DNA from: RPRC01 sp034933285
GTDB taxonomy: Bacteria; Desulfobacterota; Desulfuromonadia; Geobacterales; Geobacteraceae
DNA: 64,000 bases
NCBI GenBank assembly: GCA_034933285.1
Contig: JAYFNT010000033.1
Coordinates: 4,801-68,800, forward strand
Reading direction: 5' to 3'
The notes beneath the pieces were generated by a model. It saw only the letters and a program-made list of their open reading frames with translations. It was not told the origin of the DNA and did not search any database. Numbering within the stretch: position 1 is the first letter of the stretch; every line of letters starts with the position of its first letter. The translations under genes were made by a program, and so were the position numbers. Positions 39,394-48,351 of the stretch are shown here, one piece after another.

Positions 39394-39420
39394 CCCGGCT
39401 GATGCCGGGCGGTTTCATTT
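39394..39420 (+). terminator. Probable terminator of the mucR-like gene
   Basis: Hairpin CCCGGC-TGAT-GCCGGG (39394-39409) followed by CGGTTTCATTTT. The T-run is interrupted, so termination may be partial. Confidence 0.45.
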
Positions 39421-39741
39421 TCAGGCGGACCGGGGCGGTCCGCCTGCCATTCCCTTCTTCCCCACGTCGGCGATTTGTCAGATCAGGTTTGCGTTTTGAC
39501 GCACAGTGCTTTGTTCCTGCCCCGGCCCGTCCTCTTTCACTGGCCATCAAATCAGCACATTTAATCTATAATTTCATTGCCGCGGCAAATGCTTGCATGT
39601 GTTCGATTCAGTCCATGCCGGAGCCTTGCATTCTCTGCATTATGCCATACACTAGAAACTTGAGCCGGCTTCTTTCCCGCCTGGATGGACGCCCCACGTA
39701 CAGGCCGAACCGGCACTGCATTAATGCAAAAGGAGAAATCG
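39421..39741. other. Non-coding region upstream of bcp
   Basis: No gene visible. A possible sigma-70 promoter for bcp is TTGCAT (39626-39631), 16 nt, TACACT (39648-39653); the match is moderate. Confidence 0.3.
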
Positions 39742-40209
39742 ATGGCTTCGCTTGAAGGAAAGAAGGCGCCGGATTTCCAGTTGGAAGGGAGTGACGGCAA
39801 AAAACATGCTTTAGCGGATTACCGCGGAAAAACCGTGGTAATCTATTTCTATCCAAGGGACAATACCCCCGGGTGCACCAAGGAGGCATGCGCTTTTCGC
39901 GACTTCCACGAAGAGCTTGCCCGGAAAGGGGTCGTTCTGCTCGGGGTAAGCAAGGACAGCATGAAATCCCACGACAAGTTCATCCGCGATTTCGGTCTTC
40001 CCTTTGTGCTTCTTTCGGACCCGGATGCGGCAATGATGGCAAGCTACGGTGCTTACGGCGAAAAGAGTATGTACGGCAAGAAAACAATGGGGACTATTCG
40101 ATCCACGATGGTCATCGGGCCGGACGGAACGGTTTTGAGGCACTGGCAGACGGTAAAGAAAGCCGAGGCTCATCCTGCCGAGGTGCTTGAATTTCTGCGA
40201 AAAAATTGA
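39742..40209 (+). CDS. bcp: Bcp-type peroxiredoxin (atypical 2-Cys, thioredoxin-dependent)
   Basis: A 155-residue PrxQ/Bcp peroxiredoxin that reduces hydrogen peroxide and alkyl hydroperoxides using thioredoxin. The peroxidatic site is YPRDNTPGCTKEACAFRD: the first cysteine (about residue 47) is peroxidatic, and the second, five residues on, is the resolving cysteine of the PrxQ type. RSTMVIGPDG is the usual C-terminal strand. Start 39742 has AAAAGGAGAAATCG. It lies 4 nt upstream of nuoA and may be co-transcribed with complex I, linking peroxide defence to a respiratory operon. Confidence 0.94.
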   Translation: MASLEGKKAPDFQLEGSDGKKHALADYRGKTVVIYFYPRDNTPGCTKEACAFRDFHEELARKGVVLLGVSKDSMKSHDKFIRDFGLPFVLLSDPDAAMMASYGAYGEKSMYGKKTMGTIRSTMVIGPDGTVLRHWQTVKKAEAHPAEVLEFLRKN

Positions 40210-40213
40210 AGAA

Positions 40214-40639
40214 ATGAACGATATCCCCCTTCCAGTTCCGCTGCGGTTCACCATGGTTCACGACCTGCTTCCTCTGGCCCTCTACTCGGCCATGGCGCTG
40301 CTGCTCATCGGCTTCCTTCTATTCGCGGCATGGTGGCTGGGGGAGAGACGCCACAACCCGGAGAAGGATAGGGCCTATGAGTCGGGCGTTATTCCGACCG
40401 GTTCCGCCCGCCTGGCCTACCCGGCGCCATTCTACCTGGTGGCCATCTTCTTCATCGTCTTCGACGTGGAGTCGGTCTTCATCTTCATCTGGGCTGTGGC
40501 CTGGGACCTGCTGGGTCTGGCCGGGCTCGTGCACATGACCGTGTTCATCGTCGTTCTTCTTCTCGGCCTCTTGTGGCTGTGGAAGAAGGGCGGTTTGGAC
40601 TGGGGACCCAATAGGCAGCGGAGGGAAAGCAGCGATTAG
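40214..40639 (+). CDS. nuoA: NADH-quinone oxidoreductase subunit A
   Basis: A 141-residue membrane subunit with three helices. Family marks are the loop RAYESGVIPTGSAR after helix 1 and the FDVESVFIF acid residues in helix 2, which belong to the quinone-side E-channel of complex I. It is the first gene of the nuo operon and is followed by an 82-nt gap holding a tandem TTAGCGA-like repeat. The N-terminal extension before helix 1 is a little longer than in E. coli. Confidence 0.95.
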   Translation: MNDIPLPVPLRFTMVHDLLPLALYSAMALLLIGFLLFAAWWLGERRHNPEKDRAYESGVIPTGSARLAYPAPFYLVAIFFIVFDVESVFIFIWAVAWDLLGLAGLVHMTVFIVVLLLGLLWLWKKGGLDWGPNRQRRESSD

Positions 40640-40721
40640 CGAATAGCGTTTAGCGATTATGTAGGGGCGGTCCCTTGTGGCCGCCCAACTGGATTTGATT
40701 TCGATTTTTCAAGAAGGCTGC

Positions 40722-43103
40722 ATGACGGTAACCGATCAGACTCCAACTTCAAATATTCTTCTGACCCGGCTCGACGACCTGATCAACTGGGGGCGGGCCA
40801 ATTCCCTCTGGCCGATGTTTTTCGGCCTTTCCTGCTGTTTCGTCGAGATGATGACCTCTTTTACCTCCCGCTATGATATCTCGCGCTTCGGTGCCGAGGT
40901 TCTGCGCGGCACGCCGCGCGAGGCTGACCTCATGGTGATCGCCGGCACGTTGTTCAAGAAGATGGCGCCCTCGGTCCTCAGGCTCTACGAGCAGATGGCC
41001 GAGCCCAAGTGGGTCATCTCCATGGGGAGTTGCGCCAATTCGGGCGGGATGTACGACGTCTACAGCGTGGTGCAGGGGGTGAACCAGATCCTGCCGGTGG
41101 ATGTCTACGTGCCGGGATGCCCGCCCCGGCCCGAGGCTTTCCTGCAGGGACTCATGCTCCTCCAGGAAAAGATACGCAGCGAGGAGCGGCCGGCCCGATC
41201 CGTCCTTCACCTGCCGGGCGGGGTACAGGGCTCCACCGCGCCGGTGCTGGTGGACGGCGTGACCAAGTCGCGCGATACGCGGGGCCCGGGAATGGCGGCG
41301 ATTCCCATCCGCGGCAGCTCGGTGAGCCACCCCCGGTTCTGGATGCCCCGCAGCGACGAGATGTGGCGGCCGCCGGCGCCCCGGCACGCGTTTCCCGACT
41401 TCGGCCTGGAGGGCGAACTGGAATCCCTGTTCGAAGGGAAGGTGGCCGAAGACCCGAAAGCCACCGACATGCTCACGTATCGGGTTCCCCCCGAGCTGGT
41501 CCCCCAGGTGCTGCGCCACCTGAAGGGCAGGCCCGGCGCTCCTTTCCGCAGGCTGGAGGACATCGCGGCAGTGGACGAGTCCTGCCGCCGGGAGCGTGGC
41601 AGTTACCCGGACTTCACCCTAAACTACCACCTGCTCTGCTTCGATGTGCCGGGACACTTGCGGATCAAGACTGGGCTCCAAGGCGCGTACCCGGAAATGC
41701 CCACGGTTACCGGGGTGTGGCCCGCTGCCGGCTGGTACGAACGGGAAGCGTTCGACATGTACGGCATCCGCTTTGCCGGCAACACGGATCTCAGGCGCAT
41801 CCTCATGCCCCACGACTGGGAGGGCCATCCCCTGCGCAAGGATCACCCGTTCCGCGCGACCGAGATGCCCCCCTATACCACGGACGATGCTGCCCGCCAC
41901 CAGCCCCTCCCGGCGGAAGACTTCTTCGACCGGGTCGACGAGGACACCCTGGTGCTTAACATCGGCCCCCAGCATCCGGGTACCCACGGCATCCTGCGGA
42001 TCGTCCTGAAACTGGACGGCGAGCAGATCGTCGGCCTGGATTCGGACATCGGCTACCACCACCGCGGCGCGGAGAAGATCGGCGAGCGCCAGTCGTGGCA
42101 CCAGTTCCTCCCCTATACCGACCGGATCGACTACCTGGCCGGCGTGCAGAACAACCTGGCCTACGTGAACGCCGTGGAGCGCCTGTGCGGAATTACCGTG
42201 CCGGATCGCGCAGTGTACATCCGGGTCATGCTTGCCGAACTGTTCCGCATCGCGAGCCACCTGGTGTGGCTGGGAACCTTTGCCTCCGATGTGGGCGCCA
42301 TGACGCCGGTCTTTTACACCTTCACCGACAGGGAGAAAATTCTCGACATCATGGAGATGATCACCGGCGGCAGGATGCACCCGGCCTGGTTCAGGATCGG
42401 CGGCGTGGCCGACGATCTCCCTGAAGGTTGGCAGGAGCCGGTGCGCGCGTTCTTGCGCTGGCTGCCGCCACGCCTGGCCGAATACGAGGCACTGCTGAGC
42501 GGCAACCCGATCTTCACGGCACGGCTGAAGGATGTGGGGGCCATCTCCCTGGACGATGCCATCGACTGGGGGGTGTCGGGGCCGAACCTGCGCGCCTGCG
42601 GCCTGGAGTGGGACCTGCGCAAGAAGATTCCGTACTGCGGTTACGACGCCTTCGACTTCGATGTCGCGGTTGCCGAGGGGGGCGACTGTCATGCGCGCTA
42701 CCAGGTAAGGATCGAAGAAATAAGGCAGTCGCTCCGCATCGTGGAGCAGGCCCTGGAGAACATGCCGGGGGGGCGCTGGATCACGGACGATTACCGTTAT
42801 GTCCTGCCGCAGAAGAGAGACACACTGCAGGACATTGAGTCCCTGATCCACCACTTCGTGAATTCAACCAGGGGCATGGCGCCGCCGAAGGGCGAGACCT
42901 ACGCGTCCATCGAGGCGCCCAAGGGGGAAAACGGCTATTTCGTCATTTCCGACGGCCTGAATGTCCCGTACCGGCTTCGCATCCGCACGCCGAGCTTCGC
43001 CCATTTACAGGCGCTGCCTCTCATGGCCCGCGGTCGGCTGGTTGCGGACCTGATGGCCATACTCGGGTCTATTGATTTCGTCCTGGCGGATGTGGACAGA
43101 TAA
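40722..43103 (+). CDS. nuoBCD: Fused NADH-quinone oxidoreductase subunits B, C and D
   Basis: A 793-residue fusion of three peripheral-arm subunits. NuoB (1-150) has the N2 [4Fe-4S] ligands Cys38, Cys39 (GLSCCFVE), Cys104 (GSCANSGG) and Cys133 (VPGCPPRPE). A linker (150-225) leads to NuoC (about 225-380; WYEREAFDMYGIRF, then HPLRKDHPF). NuoD (405-793) has the quinone-pocket motif IGPQHPGTHGILR and the final GSIDFVLADVDR. NuoCD fusions are known from enterobacteria; a B-C-D fusion is rarer and occurs in some Geobacter/Pelobacter relatives. Start 40722 has AAGAAGGCTGC; the frame is open upstream from 40677 but lacks a ribosome site. The fusion enforces equal stoichiometry at the quinone site. 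Confidence 0.94.
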   Translation: MTVTDQTPTSNILLTRLDDLINWGRANSLWPMFFGLSCCFVEMMTSFTSRYDISRFGAEVLRGTPREADLMVIAGTLFKKMAPSVLRLYEQMAEPKWVISMGSCANSGGMYDVYSVVQGVNQILPVDVYVPGCPPRPEAFLQGLMLLQEKIRSEERPARSVLHLPGGVQGSTAPVLVDGVTKSRDTRGPGMAAIPIRGSSVSHPRFWMPRSDEMWRPPAPRHAFPDFGLEGELESLFEGKVAEDPKATDMLTYRVPPELVPQVLRHLKGRPGAPFRRLEDIAAVDESCRRERGSYPDFTLNYHLLCFDVPGHLRIKTGLQGAYPEMPTVTGVWPAAGWYEREAFDMYGIRFAGNTDLRRILMPHDWEGHPLRKDHPFRATEMPPYTTDDAARHQPLPAEDFFDRVDEDTLVLNIGPQHPGTHGILRIVLKLDGEQIVGLDSDIGYHHRGAEKIGERQSWHQFLPYTDRIDYLAGVQNNLAYVNAVERLCGITVPDRAVYIRVMLAELFRIASHLVWLGTFASDVGAMTPVFYTFTDREKILDIMEMITGGRMHPAWFRIGGVADDLPEGWQEPVRAFLRWLPPRLAEYEALLSGNPIFTARLKDVGAISLDDAIDWGVSGPNLRACGLEWDLRKKIPYCGYDAFDFDVAVAEGGDCHARYQVRIEEIRQSLRIVEQALENMPGGRWITDDYRYVLPQKRDTLQDIESLIHHFVNSTRGMAPPKGETYASIEAPKGENGYFVISDGLNVPYRLRIRTPSFAHLQALPLMARGRLVADLMAILGSIDFVLADVDR

Positions 43104-43134
43104 GCACTTTGTATGAAGGATGCAGGAGATGGGG

Positions 43135-43638
43135 ATGATTCCGGTTGAAATGAAAAATCGGCTGAAGACAAGTGTAGCATCGTCCGTGACCAACCGGGAA
43201 GCAGCGGTCGAAGTTCTGAAAGAGGTGCAACGGCACTACGGCTGGCTGACAGACGAGGCGGTCATGGAAGCGGCGGAAATCATCGGTCTTTCACCTCTCC
43301 AGGTCGAGGAACTGGCGACCTTCTACGAAATGCTCTATCGCAGGCCCGTGGGGAAACGGGTGATCCACGTGTGCGACTCCATTTCCTGCTGGAGCGTGGG
43401 TTGCGATGCGATCCTGGAGCATCTGAAGCTGCGGCTCGGCGTGGAAGAGGGTGGCACGACCGCCGACGGATTCTTCACTCTTGTCCCGTGCGCCTGCCTG
43501 GGCAACTGCGGGGAGGGGCCGACCATGATGGTCGGCGACAATCTCTATGGCCGGCTGACGCCTGAGTTGGTGGACGTGATACTGGAAAAAGAGCGGAAGG
43601 AAGCTGAATCACGTGCGAAGGAAGACGTCGTGAAATAG
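43135..43638 (+). CDS. nuoE: NADH-quinone oxidoreductase subunit E
   Basis: A 167-residue thioredoxin-like [2Fe-2S] subunit (24-kDa type). The cluster N1a ligands are Cys80 and Cys85 (HVCDSISCWSVG) and Cys121 and Cys125 (CACLGNCGEGP). The helical N-terminus (FYEMLYRRPVGK) pairs with NuoF. Start 43135 follows GCAGGAGATGGGG, one of three closely spaced in-frame ATGs. The C-terminus has an extra charged tail (EKERKEAESRAKEDVVK). Confidence 0.93.
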   Translation: MIPVEMKNRLKTSVASSVTNREAAVEVLKEVQRHYGWLTDEAVMEAAEIIGLSPLQVEELATFYEMLYRRPVGKRVIHVCDSISCWSVGCDAILEHLKLRLGVEEGGTTADGFFTLVPCACLGNCGEGPTMMVGDNLYGRLTPELVDVILEKERKEAESRAKEDVVK

Positions 43639-43667
43639 GTGTGCGCAAACGAAAAAGGGGAAATATT

Positions 43668-44000
43668 ATGAAAAGAATAGTCATGGCAGCAGGTTCACTG
43701 GTGTCGATCGGTCTTTTGGCAACCGTTTGTCTTGCCGATATGAAAAAGGGGGCGAAGATAGACGGCGGTGCCGAGTTCAAGAAACATTGCGCGGTCTGCC
43801 ACCCGGACGGGGGCAACATCATCAACCCGAAAAAAACCCTTAAGAAGGCTGCCCTGGCGAATAGCGGCATCAAGGACTGGAAGGGCATCATGAAGGCCAT
43901 GCGCAACCCTGGTCCGGGAATGACCAAGTTCGATGCCAAAACGATCCCGGATAAAGAGGCCAAGGCAATCGGGGAATACGTGTTGAAAACGTTTAAATGA
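43668..44000 (+). CDS. Monohaem cytochrome c (class I) inside the nuo operon
   Basis: A 110-residue periplasmic cytochrome. Signal peptide 1-23 (ending CLAD), haem-binding CAVCH at 41-45, and a candidate distal methionine at Met85 in NPGPGMTKFDA; the C-terminal helix IPDKEAKAIGEYVLKTF is typical of c551/c6-like proteins. It sits between nuoE and nuoF in the same direction with a good AAAAAGGGGAAATATT site, so it is likely co-transcribed with complex I. It is not a known complex I subunit; it may be a soluble periplasmic carrier tied to respiration. Small monohaem cytochromes are abundant in Geobacter-type genomes. Confidence 0.88.
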   Translation: MKRIVMAAGSLVSIGLLATVCLADMKKGAKIDGGAEFKKHCAVCHPDGGNIINPKKTLKKAALANSGIKDWKGIMKAMRNPGPGMTKFDAKTIPDKEAKAIGEYVLKTFK

Positions 44001-44047
44001 AGGCAATAGGCAATAGGCAATAGGCGATGGGCACAAGGCAAGAGGCG
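44001..44047. repeat. GGCAATA heptad tandem repeat, cyt c-nuoF gap
   Basis: Four near-identical AGGCAATA-type heptads followed by GGCGATGGGCACAAGGCAAGAGGCGAAAA. Related tracts lie at 49375-49420 and 56673-56712. It separates genes that otherwise abut. Confidence 0.7.
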
Positions 44048-44120
44048 AAAACCGCCGGGAAGCTCTGTCGCACCCGAAGGCGTGAAGGCGTCACGAGTTC
44101 ACTTCACATTTAATCTTATT

Positions 44121-45401
44121 ATGGAACTTGTTCTCTTCAAACATAACCGGCCGGACGGCCCGGTGACCTTTGCCGAATACTGCGCAGACGGGGGCTTCGA
44201 AGCGCTGAAGCGGGCGCTCAAAGAGCTTGCGCCACTCGACGTGCAGCAGATGGTGATCGATTCCGGCATGCGCGGCCGGGGCGGGGCCGGATTCCCGACG
44301 GGGAAGAAGTGGTCCTTCGTGCCCCGTGACCTCCCGGGTCCCCGCTACCTCATCTGCAACAGCGACGAGATGGAGCCGGGGACCTACAAGGACCGGGTCC
44401 TGCTGGAGCACAACCCCTGGCACCTGGTGGAGGGGATCACCATCGCCGCCTATGTGCTGGGGGTTTCTCATGCCTTCATTTTCATCCGGAGGGGATACGA
44501 GACGCCGGCACGGAACCTGAGACTGGCGCTCGCAGAGGCGGAACGGGCCGGTTTCCTGGGCGACAACATCCTGGGGAGCGGCTTTTCCCTGAGAGTCGAC
44601 CTGCACGTTTCGGCCGGCCGCTATATCTGCGGCGAGGAAACGGCGCTCATGAACGCACTGGAGGGAAAGCGCGCCAACCCGAGGGCGAAACCCCCCTTCC
44701 CGGCGGTCAAGGGGCTGTGGGGCGGGCCGACCGTGGTCAACAACGTGGAAACCCTGTCCAATGTCCCGTCCATCATCCGCAACGGACCTGAGTGGTTCAA
44801 GGGCCTGGCGGCCATTCCCGAGGCGGCCGGCAACAAGCTGTTCTGCTTCAGCGGCCATGTGCGCAACCCGGTATGCGCGGAACTGCCCCTGGGCATGACC
44901 ATCGGCGGGATGATCGACGGCCCGGCGGGCGGGATGCGGCCGGGAAGCAGGTTCAAGGCGTGCATTCCCGGCGGCGCGTCCACGCCGTTCCTGACCGCCG
45001 ACCACATGGATGTGCCCATGGATTTCGACACCGTGGCCAAGGCGGGTTCCCGCCTTGGTACTGGCGGGGTCGTGGTTTTCGATGACCGGACCTGCATGGT
45101 TGCCGCGACCCTGAACCTGGTGAGTTTCTATGCCAGGGAATCGTGCGGCTGGTGCACCCCCTGCCGGGAAGGCCTCCCCTTTGTCCGGGAGGTCCTGGCC
45201 AGGATCGAGAAGGGAGCCGGGGAGCCGGAAGACATGGACATCCTGCGGGAGCACGTGAAATTCCTCAGCTATTCCTTCTGCCCCCTGGCGCCCGGCGCCA
45301 TGGGCCCGGTGGAAGGATTGCTGCGGTTGTTCGAGGAAGAGATCCGGGATCATATCGTGAAAAAGAAATGCCCGTTCAGCTCCGGGCATGCCGGAGGATG
45401 A
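44121..45401 (+). CDS. nuoF: NADH-quinone oxidoreductase subunit F
   Basis: A 426-residue NADH-binding subunit. GRGGAGFPTGKKW (about 51-63) is the NADH/FMN-binding glycine loop, and ICNSDEMEPGTYKDR and GAYICGEE-like YICGEETAL follow. The N3 [4Fe-4S] cluster uses Cys342, Cys345, Cys348 (ESCGWCTPCREG) and Cys387 (FCPLAPGA). It oxidises NADH and passes electrons through FMN to NuoE and NuoG. Start 44121 lacks a strong ribosome site (AT-rich TTTAATCTTATT), perhaps because a repeat tract was inserted upstream. Its stop overlaps a possible nuoG start by 4 nt. Confidence 0.95.
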   Translation: MELVLFKHNRPDGPVTFAEYCADGGFEALKRALKELAPLDVQQMVIDSGMRGRGGAGFPTGKKWSFVPRDLPGPRYLICNSDEMEPGTYKDRVLLEHNPWHLVEGITIAAYVLGVSHAFIFIRRGYETPARNLRLALAEAERAGFLGDNILGSGFSLRVDLHVSAGRYICGEETALMNALEGKRANPRAKPPFPAVKGLWGGPTVVNNVETLSNVPSIIRNGPEWFKGLAAIPEAAGNKLFCFSGHVRNPVCAELPLGMTIGGMIDGPAGGMRPGSRFKACIPGGASTPFLTADHMDVPMDFDTVAKAGSRLGTGGVVVFDDRTCMVAATLNLVSFYARESCGWCTPCREGLPFVREVLARIEKGAGEPEDMDILREHVKFLSYSFCPLAPGAMGPVEGLLRLFEEEIRDHIVKKKCPFSSGHAGG

Positions 45402-45409
45402 GCGCTGCC

Positions 45410-47305
45410 ATGCCCAGACTGACCATCGACAACATCGAGATCGAAGTCCCTGCCGGCACCCTGGTGATCGAGGCGGCAAAGCAGGCAGGGATCTTCATCC
45501 CCCACTTCTGCTATCACCCGGCACTGGGAAATGCGGGCGCCTGCCGGATGTGCGCAGTGAAAATCGTGGAAGGACCGGTCAAGGGGCTGCAGATGTCCTG
45601 CATGCTCCCGGTGCAGGATGGAATGGTCATTTCCACTACCGACCCGGATGCGGTGGCTATGCGCAGGCACGTCATCGAATGGCTGATGATGAACCACCCC
45701 CACGACTGCCCGGTGTGCGACGAGGGGGGGGAATGTCTCCTCCAGGATTACACCATCGCGGGCGGCCACGGCATCCGCCGCTACCACGGCAGGAAGCGCA
45801 CCCACAACAACCAGGACCTGGGCGAGGGGATACAGCACGAGATGAACCGCTGCATCCAGTGCTACCGCTGCGCCCGCTTCTACCAGGATTTTGCCGGAGG
45901 GACCGATCTGGGTACCCTGGGGCGGGGAGCCATGATCTATTACGGCCGGTTCGAGGAAGGCAGCCTGTTGTCGCCGTTCTCGGGCAACCTCGTGGACATC
46001 TGCCCGACCGGCGTGTATACCGACAGGACCGCCCGCTTCCGCGCCCGTTACTGGGATTACGACATGGCGCCTTCGGTCTGCCCCCACTGCTCGCTGGGTT
46101 GCGCCACCATCCCCGCGGCCCGCTACCGGGAACTCTTGAAGACCATGGCGCGACGCAACGACTTGGTAAACGGCTGGTTCATCTGCGATAATGGGCGCTT
46201 CGACACCGGCGGCGTCAACAGCCCCGACCGGCCGCGGGTTCCCAAGGTCGACGGACGCGAGGTCTCCTGGGACGAGGTGCTTGATACGCTCGCCACGCGC
46301 ATGAAAGAGTTCATCCGGGTTCACGGGGCAGGCGCGCTTGCCCTGGTCGGTTCGCCGCGCATGTCCATGGAGGGGAACCTGATGCTGGCCCGCATGGCGG
46401 AACTGCTGGAGGTGGGCGCGCTATGCTATTTCATCGATGCGGAAGAGGCTGCGGCGGAATGTCGCGCGGTTTCGTTCCTGAATGGCGACAATTCCGCGTC
46501 CATGGCCGACGTGGAGAACTCCGACTGCATAGCCATTGCCGGCTGCGACCTTCTGGAAGAGGGGCCCATGCTGCTCCTCGCCGTCAGGCAGGCATGGCGG
46601 CGCGGAGCAAAGATCTATCTGGCAGGAAACGCCGCCCCTCCGGGGCAACTGGAAGCGGTTTCGGTTCCTGCGGAAACCGTTGCTTCCCTGGCCGGAATCC
46701 CGCTCGGGGCTTTTAAAAAACCGGTGGTGATCGCCAGTCCGCTTCACTTCCATGGGGAAGAGGCGGAACGGATCGCCAGCCAGGGTACCGGACTGGTGTT
46801 TCCGCTATCCGGACCCAACGCCTTCGGCGCTGCTCTCCTGACAAGTGAGAATCACGGACAGTCCTTGTCCTCCGCCCTGGCTTCGGGGACCATACGGGGG
46901 ATCATGGGCTTCGAGGCAGATATTCCGGCCGAACTATTGCCAGGGATTTCACTGCTGGCAGTGGCCGACCGCATCAGCACGGAAGCGGTGAAAAAATCAG
47001 GGGTAGTCCTGCCGGTGACCGCCTGGGTGGAGATGGACGGCACCTTTGTCAACAACGAGGGCCGTGCGCAAAGGTTCCGGAAGGTGATGAATCCCGGGGG
47101 CCCCGTCAAGGGGCCGGACCCGGAACAGCATCCACCGCGGGTCCACCGCCGGATTCCGCCGGGCGGTGATGTTCGTCCGTCCTGGAGGGTGATGGCCGAC
47201 CTCATTGCGCTGCTGGGTGGCGGGCGCATCGACGAGCCCTTGTCCGGCAGGTGGAGCGGACTGCGGGGACTGGACCCGGAAGGGGGAGGAGTGAGGATCC
47301 TGTGA
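45410..47305 (+). CDS. nuoG: NADH-quinone oxidoreductase subunit G
   Basis: About 631 residues. The N-terminal ferredoxin domain has the N1b ligands Cys34, Cys45, Cys48 and Cys64. The N5 cluster is in HPHDCPVCDEGGEC and N4 in NRCIQCYRCARF with ICPTGVYT. The molybdopterin-like domain starts with CPHCSLGC (about 226), an extra [4Fe-4S] (N7-type) site as in E. coli, and is shorter than the 900-residue E. coli protein. The C-terminal 60 residues (HPPRVHRRIPPGGDVRPSW) are truncated relative to long NuoG. ATG 45398 is an alternative start overlapping nuoF. It directs electrons to NuoI. Confidence 0.93.
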   Translation: MPRLTIDNIEIEVPAGTLVIEAAKQAGIFIPHFCYHPALGNAGACRMCAVKIVEGPVKGLQMSCMLPVQDGMVISTTDPDAVAMRRHVIEWLMMNHPHDCPVCDEGGECLLQDYTIAGGHGIRRYHGRKRTHNNQDLGEGIQHEMNRCIQCYRCARFYQDFAGGTDLGTLGRGAMIYYGRFEEGSLLSPFSGNLVDICPTGVYTDRTARFRARYWDYDMAPSVCPHCSLGCATIPAARYRELLKTMARRNDLVNGWFICDNGRFDTGGVNSPDRPRVPKVDGREVSWDEVLDTLATRMKEFIRVHGAGALALVGSPRMSMEGNLMLARMAELLEVGALCYFIDAEEAAAECRAVSFLNGDNSASMADVENSDCIAIAGCDLLEEGPMLLLAVRQAWRRGAKIYLAGNAAPPGQLEAVSVPAETVASLAGIPLGAFKKPVVIASPLHFHGEEAERIASQGTGLVFPLSGPNAFGAALLTSENHGQSLSSALASGTIRGIMGFEADIPAELLPGISLLAVADRISTEAVKKSGVVLPVTAWVEMDGTFVNNEGRAQRFRKVMNPGGPVKGPDPEQHPPRVHRRIPPGGDVRPSWRVMADLIALLGGGRIDEPLSGRWSGLRGLDPEGGGVRIL

Positions 47306-48288
47306 CGAATTCCACTCTCGACATACTTATCCTCCTGGTGAAACTGGTTGCGATCTATTTCGTCGTGTTGACCGTGGCTGCGTACCTGGTCCTTGCCGAA
47401 CGGAAGATCCTCGCCTGGATCCAGGACCGGAAGGGCCCGAACCGGGTGGGGCCGCTTGGTCTTCTCCAACCGCTGGCCGACGTGATCAAGATGCTGACCA
47501 AGGAGGACACCCGGCCGGCCAGGGCGGACAAATGGCTGTTCTATTTCGCTCCCGCCATGGCAGCCATTCCGGCGATCCTCACCTTTGCCGTGATTCCGTT
47601 CGGCGCGCCGGTCACCGTCATGGGGCGCACGATTCCCCTCCAGGTGGCGGACCTGAACGTGGGCCTGCTCTACTTCATGGCCCTCTCTTCCATCGCCGTG
47701 TACGGAGTTGCTCTGGGCGGCTGGGCGTCGAATTCCAAGTACGCCCTGCTGGGGAGCATCCGAGGCCTCGCCCAGCTCATCTCCTACGAACTTTCCATGG
47801 GCCTGTCCCTGGTGCCGGTGGTGATGCTGGCCCGCTCGTTCAGGATGGGCGACATCGTTGCTGCCCAATCGTCCCTTCCGTTCGCGGTCTGCCAGCCATT
47901 GGCCTTCGCCATTTTCCTCATCAGTATCGCGGCCGAGTGCAAGCGTGTGCCCTTCGACCTTCCCGAAGCTGAGAGCGAACTGGTTGCCGGTTTCCACTCC
48001 GAGTATTCGGGGATGCGCTTCGGGCTCTTTTTCGTCGGGGAATACATCAACATCATCGTTCTCGGAGGTCTTGCCACCACCTTTTTTCTCGGCGGCTGGC
48101 AGGGCCCCTGGCTGCCGCCGCCACTGTGGTTCGCCCTGAAGGTGGCGGCTTTTGCCTTCCTGTTCATCTGGGTGCGCGGCACACTGCCCCGGCTCCGCTA
48201 CGACCAGCTGATGAGCCTGGGGTGGAAGTTCCTGACTCCGCTCGCGCTGTTGAATATTCTGGCTACGGGGTGGTGGTTAGTGGTATAG
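47302..48288 (+). CDS. nuoH: NADH-quinone oxidoreductase subunit H
   Basis: A 328-residue membrane subunit with eight helices linking the quinone cavity and the proton-pumping arm. Signature sequences are AERKILAWIQDRKGPNRVGP near the start and the acidic loop ECKRVPFDLPEAESELVAG. The start is GTG 47302, overlapping the nuoG stop by 4 nt. The following 63-nt gap carries the ribosome site of the ankyrin gene rather than nuoI. Confidence 0.95.
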   Translation: MTNSTLDILILLVKLVAIYFVVLTVAAYLVLAERKILAWIQDRKGPNRVGPLGLLQPLADVIKMLTKEDTRPARADKWLFYFAPAMAAIPAILTFAVIPFGAPVTVMGRTIPLQVADLNVGLLYFMALSSIAVYGVALGGWASNSKYALLGSIRGLAQLISYELSMGLSLVPVVMLARSFRMGDIVAAQSSLPFAVCQPLAFAIFLISIAAECKRVPFDLPEAESELVAGFHSEYSGMRFGLFFVGEYINIIVLGGLATTFFLGGWQGPWLPPPLWFALKVAAFAFLFIWVRGTLPRLRYDQLMSLGWKFLTPLALLNILATGWWLVV

Positions 48289-48351
48289 TAACCCGACTCC
48301 GAAATTCCGGCATAGTCTGGCAGGGCACTTTACCAACAAGGAGGAAGTGTT

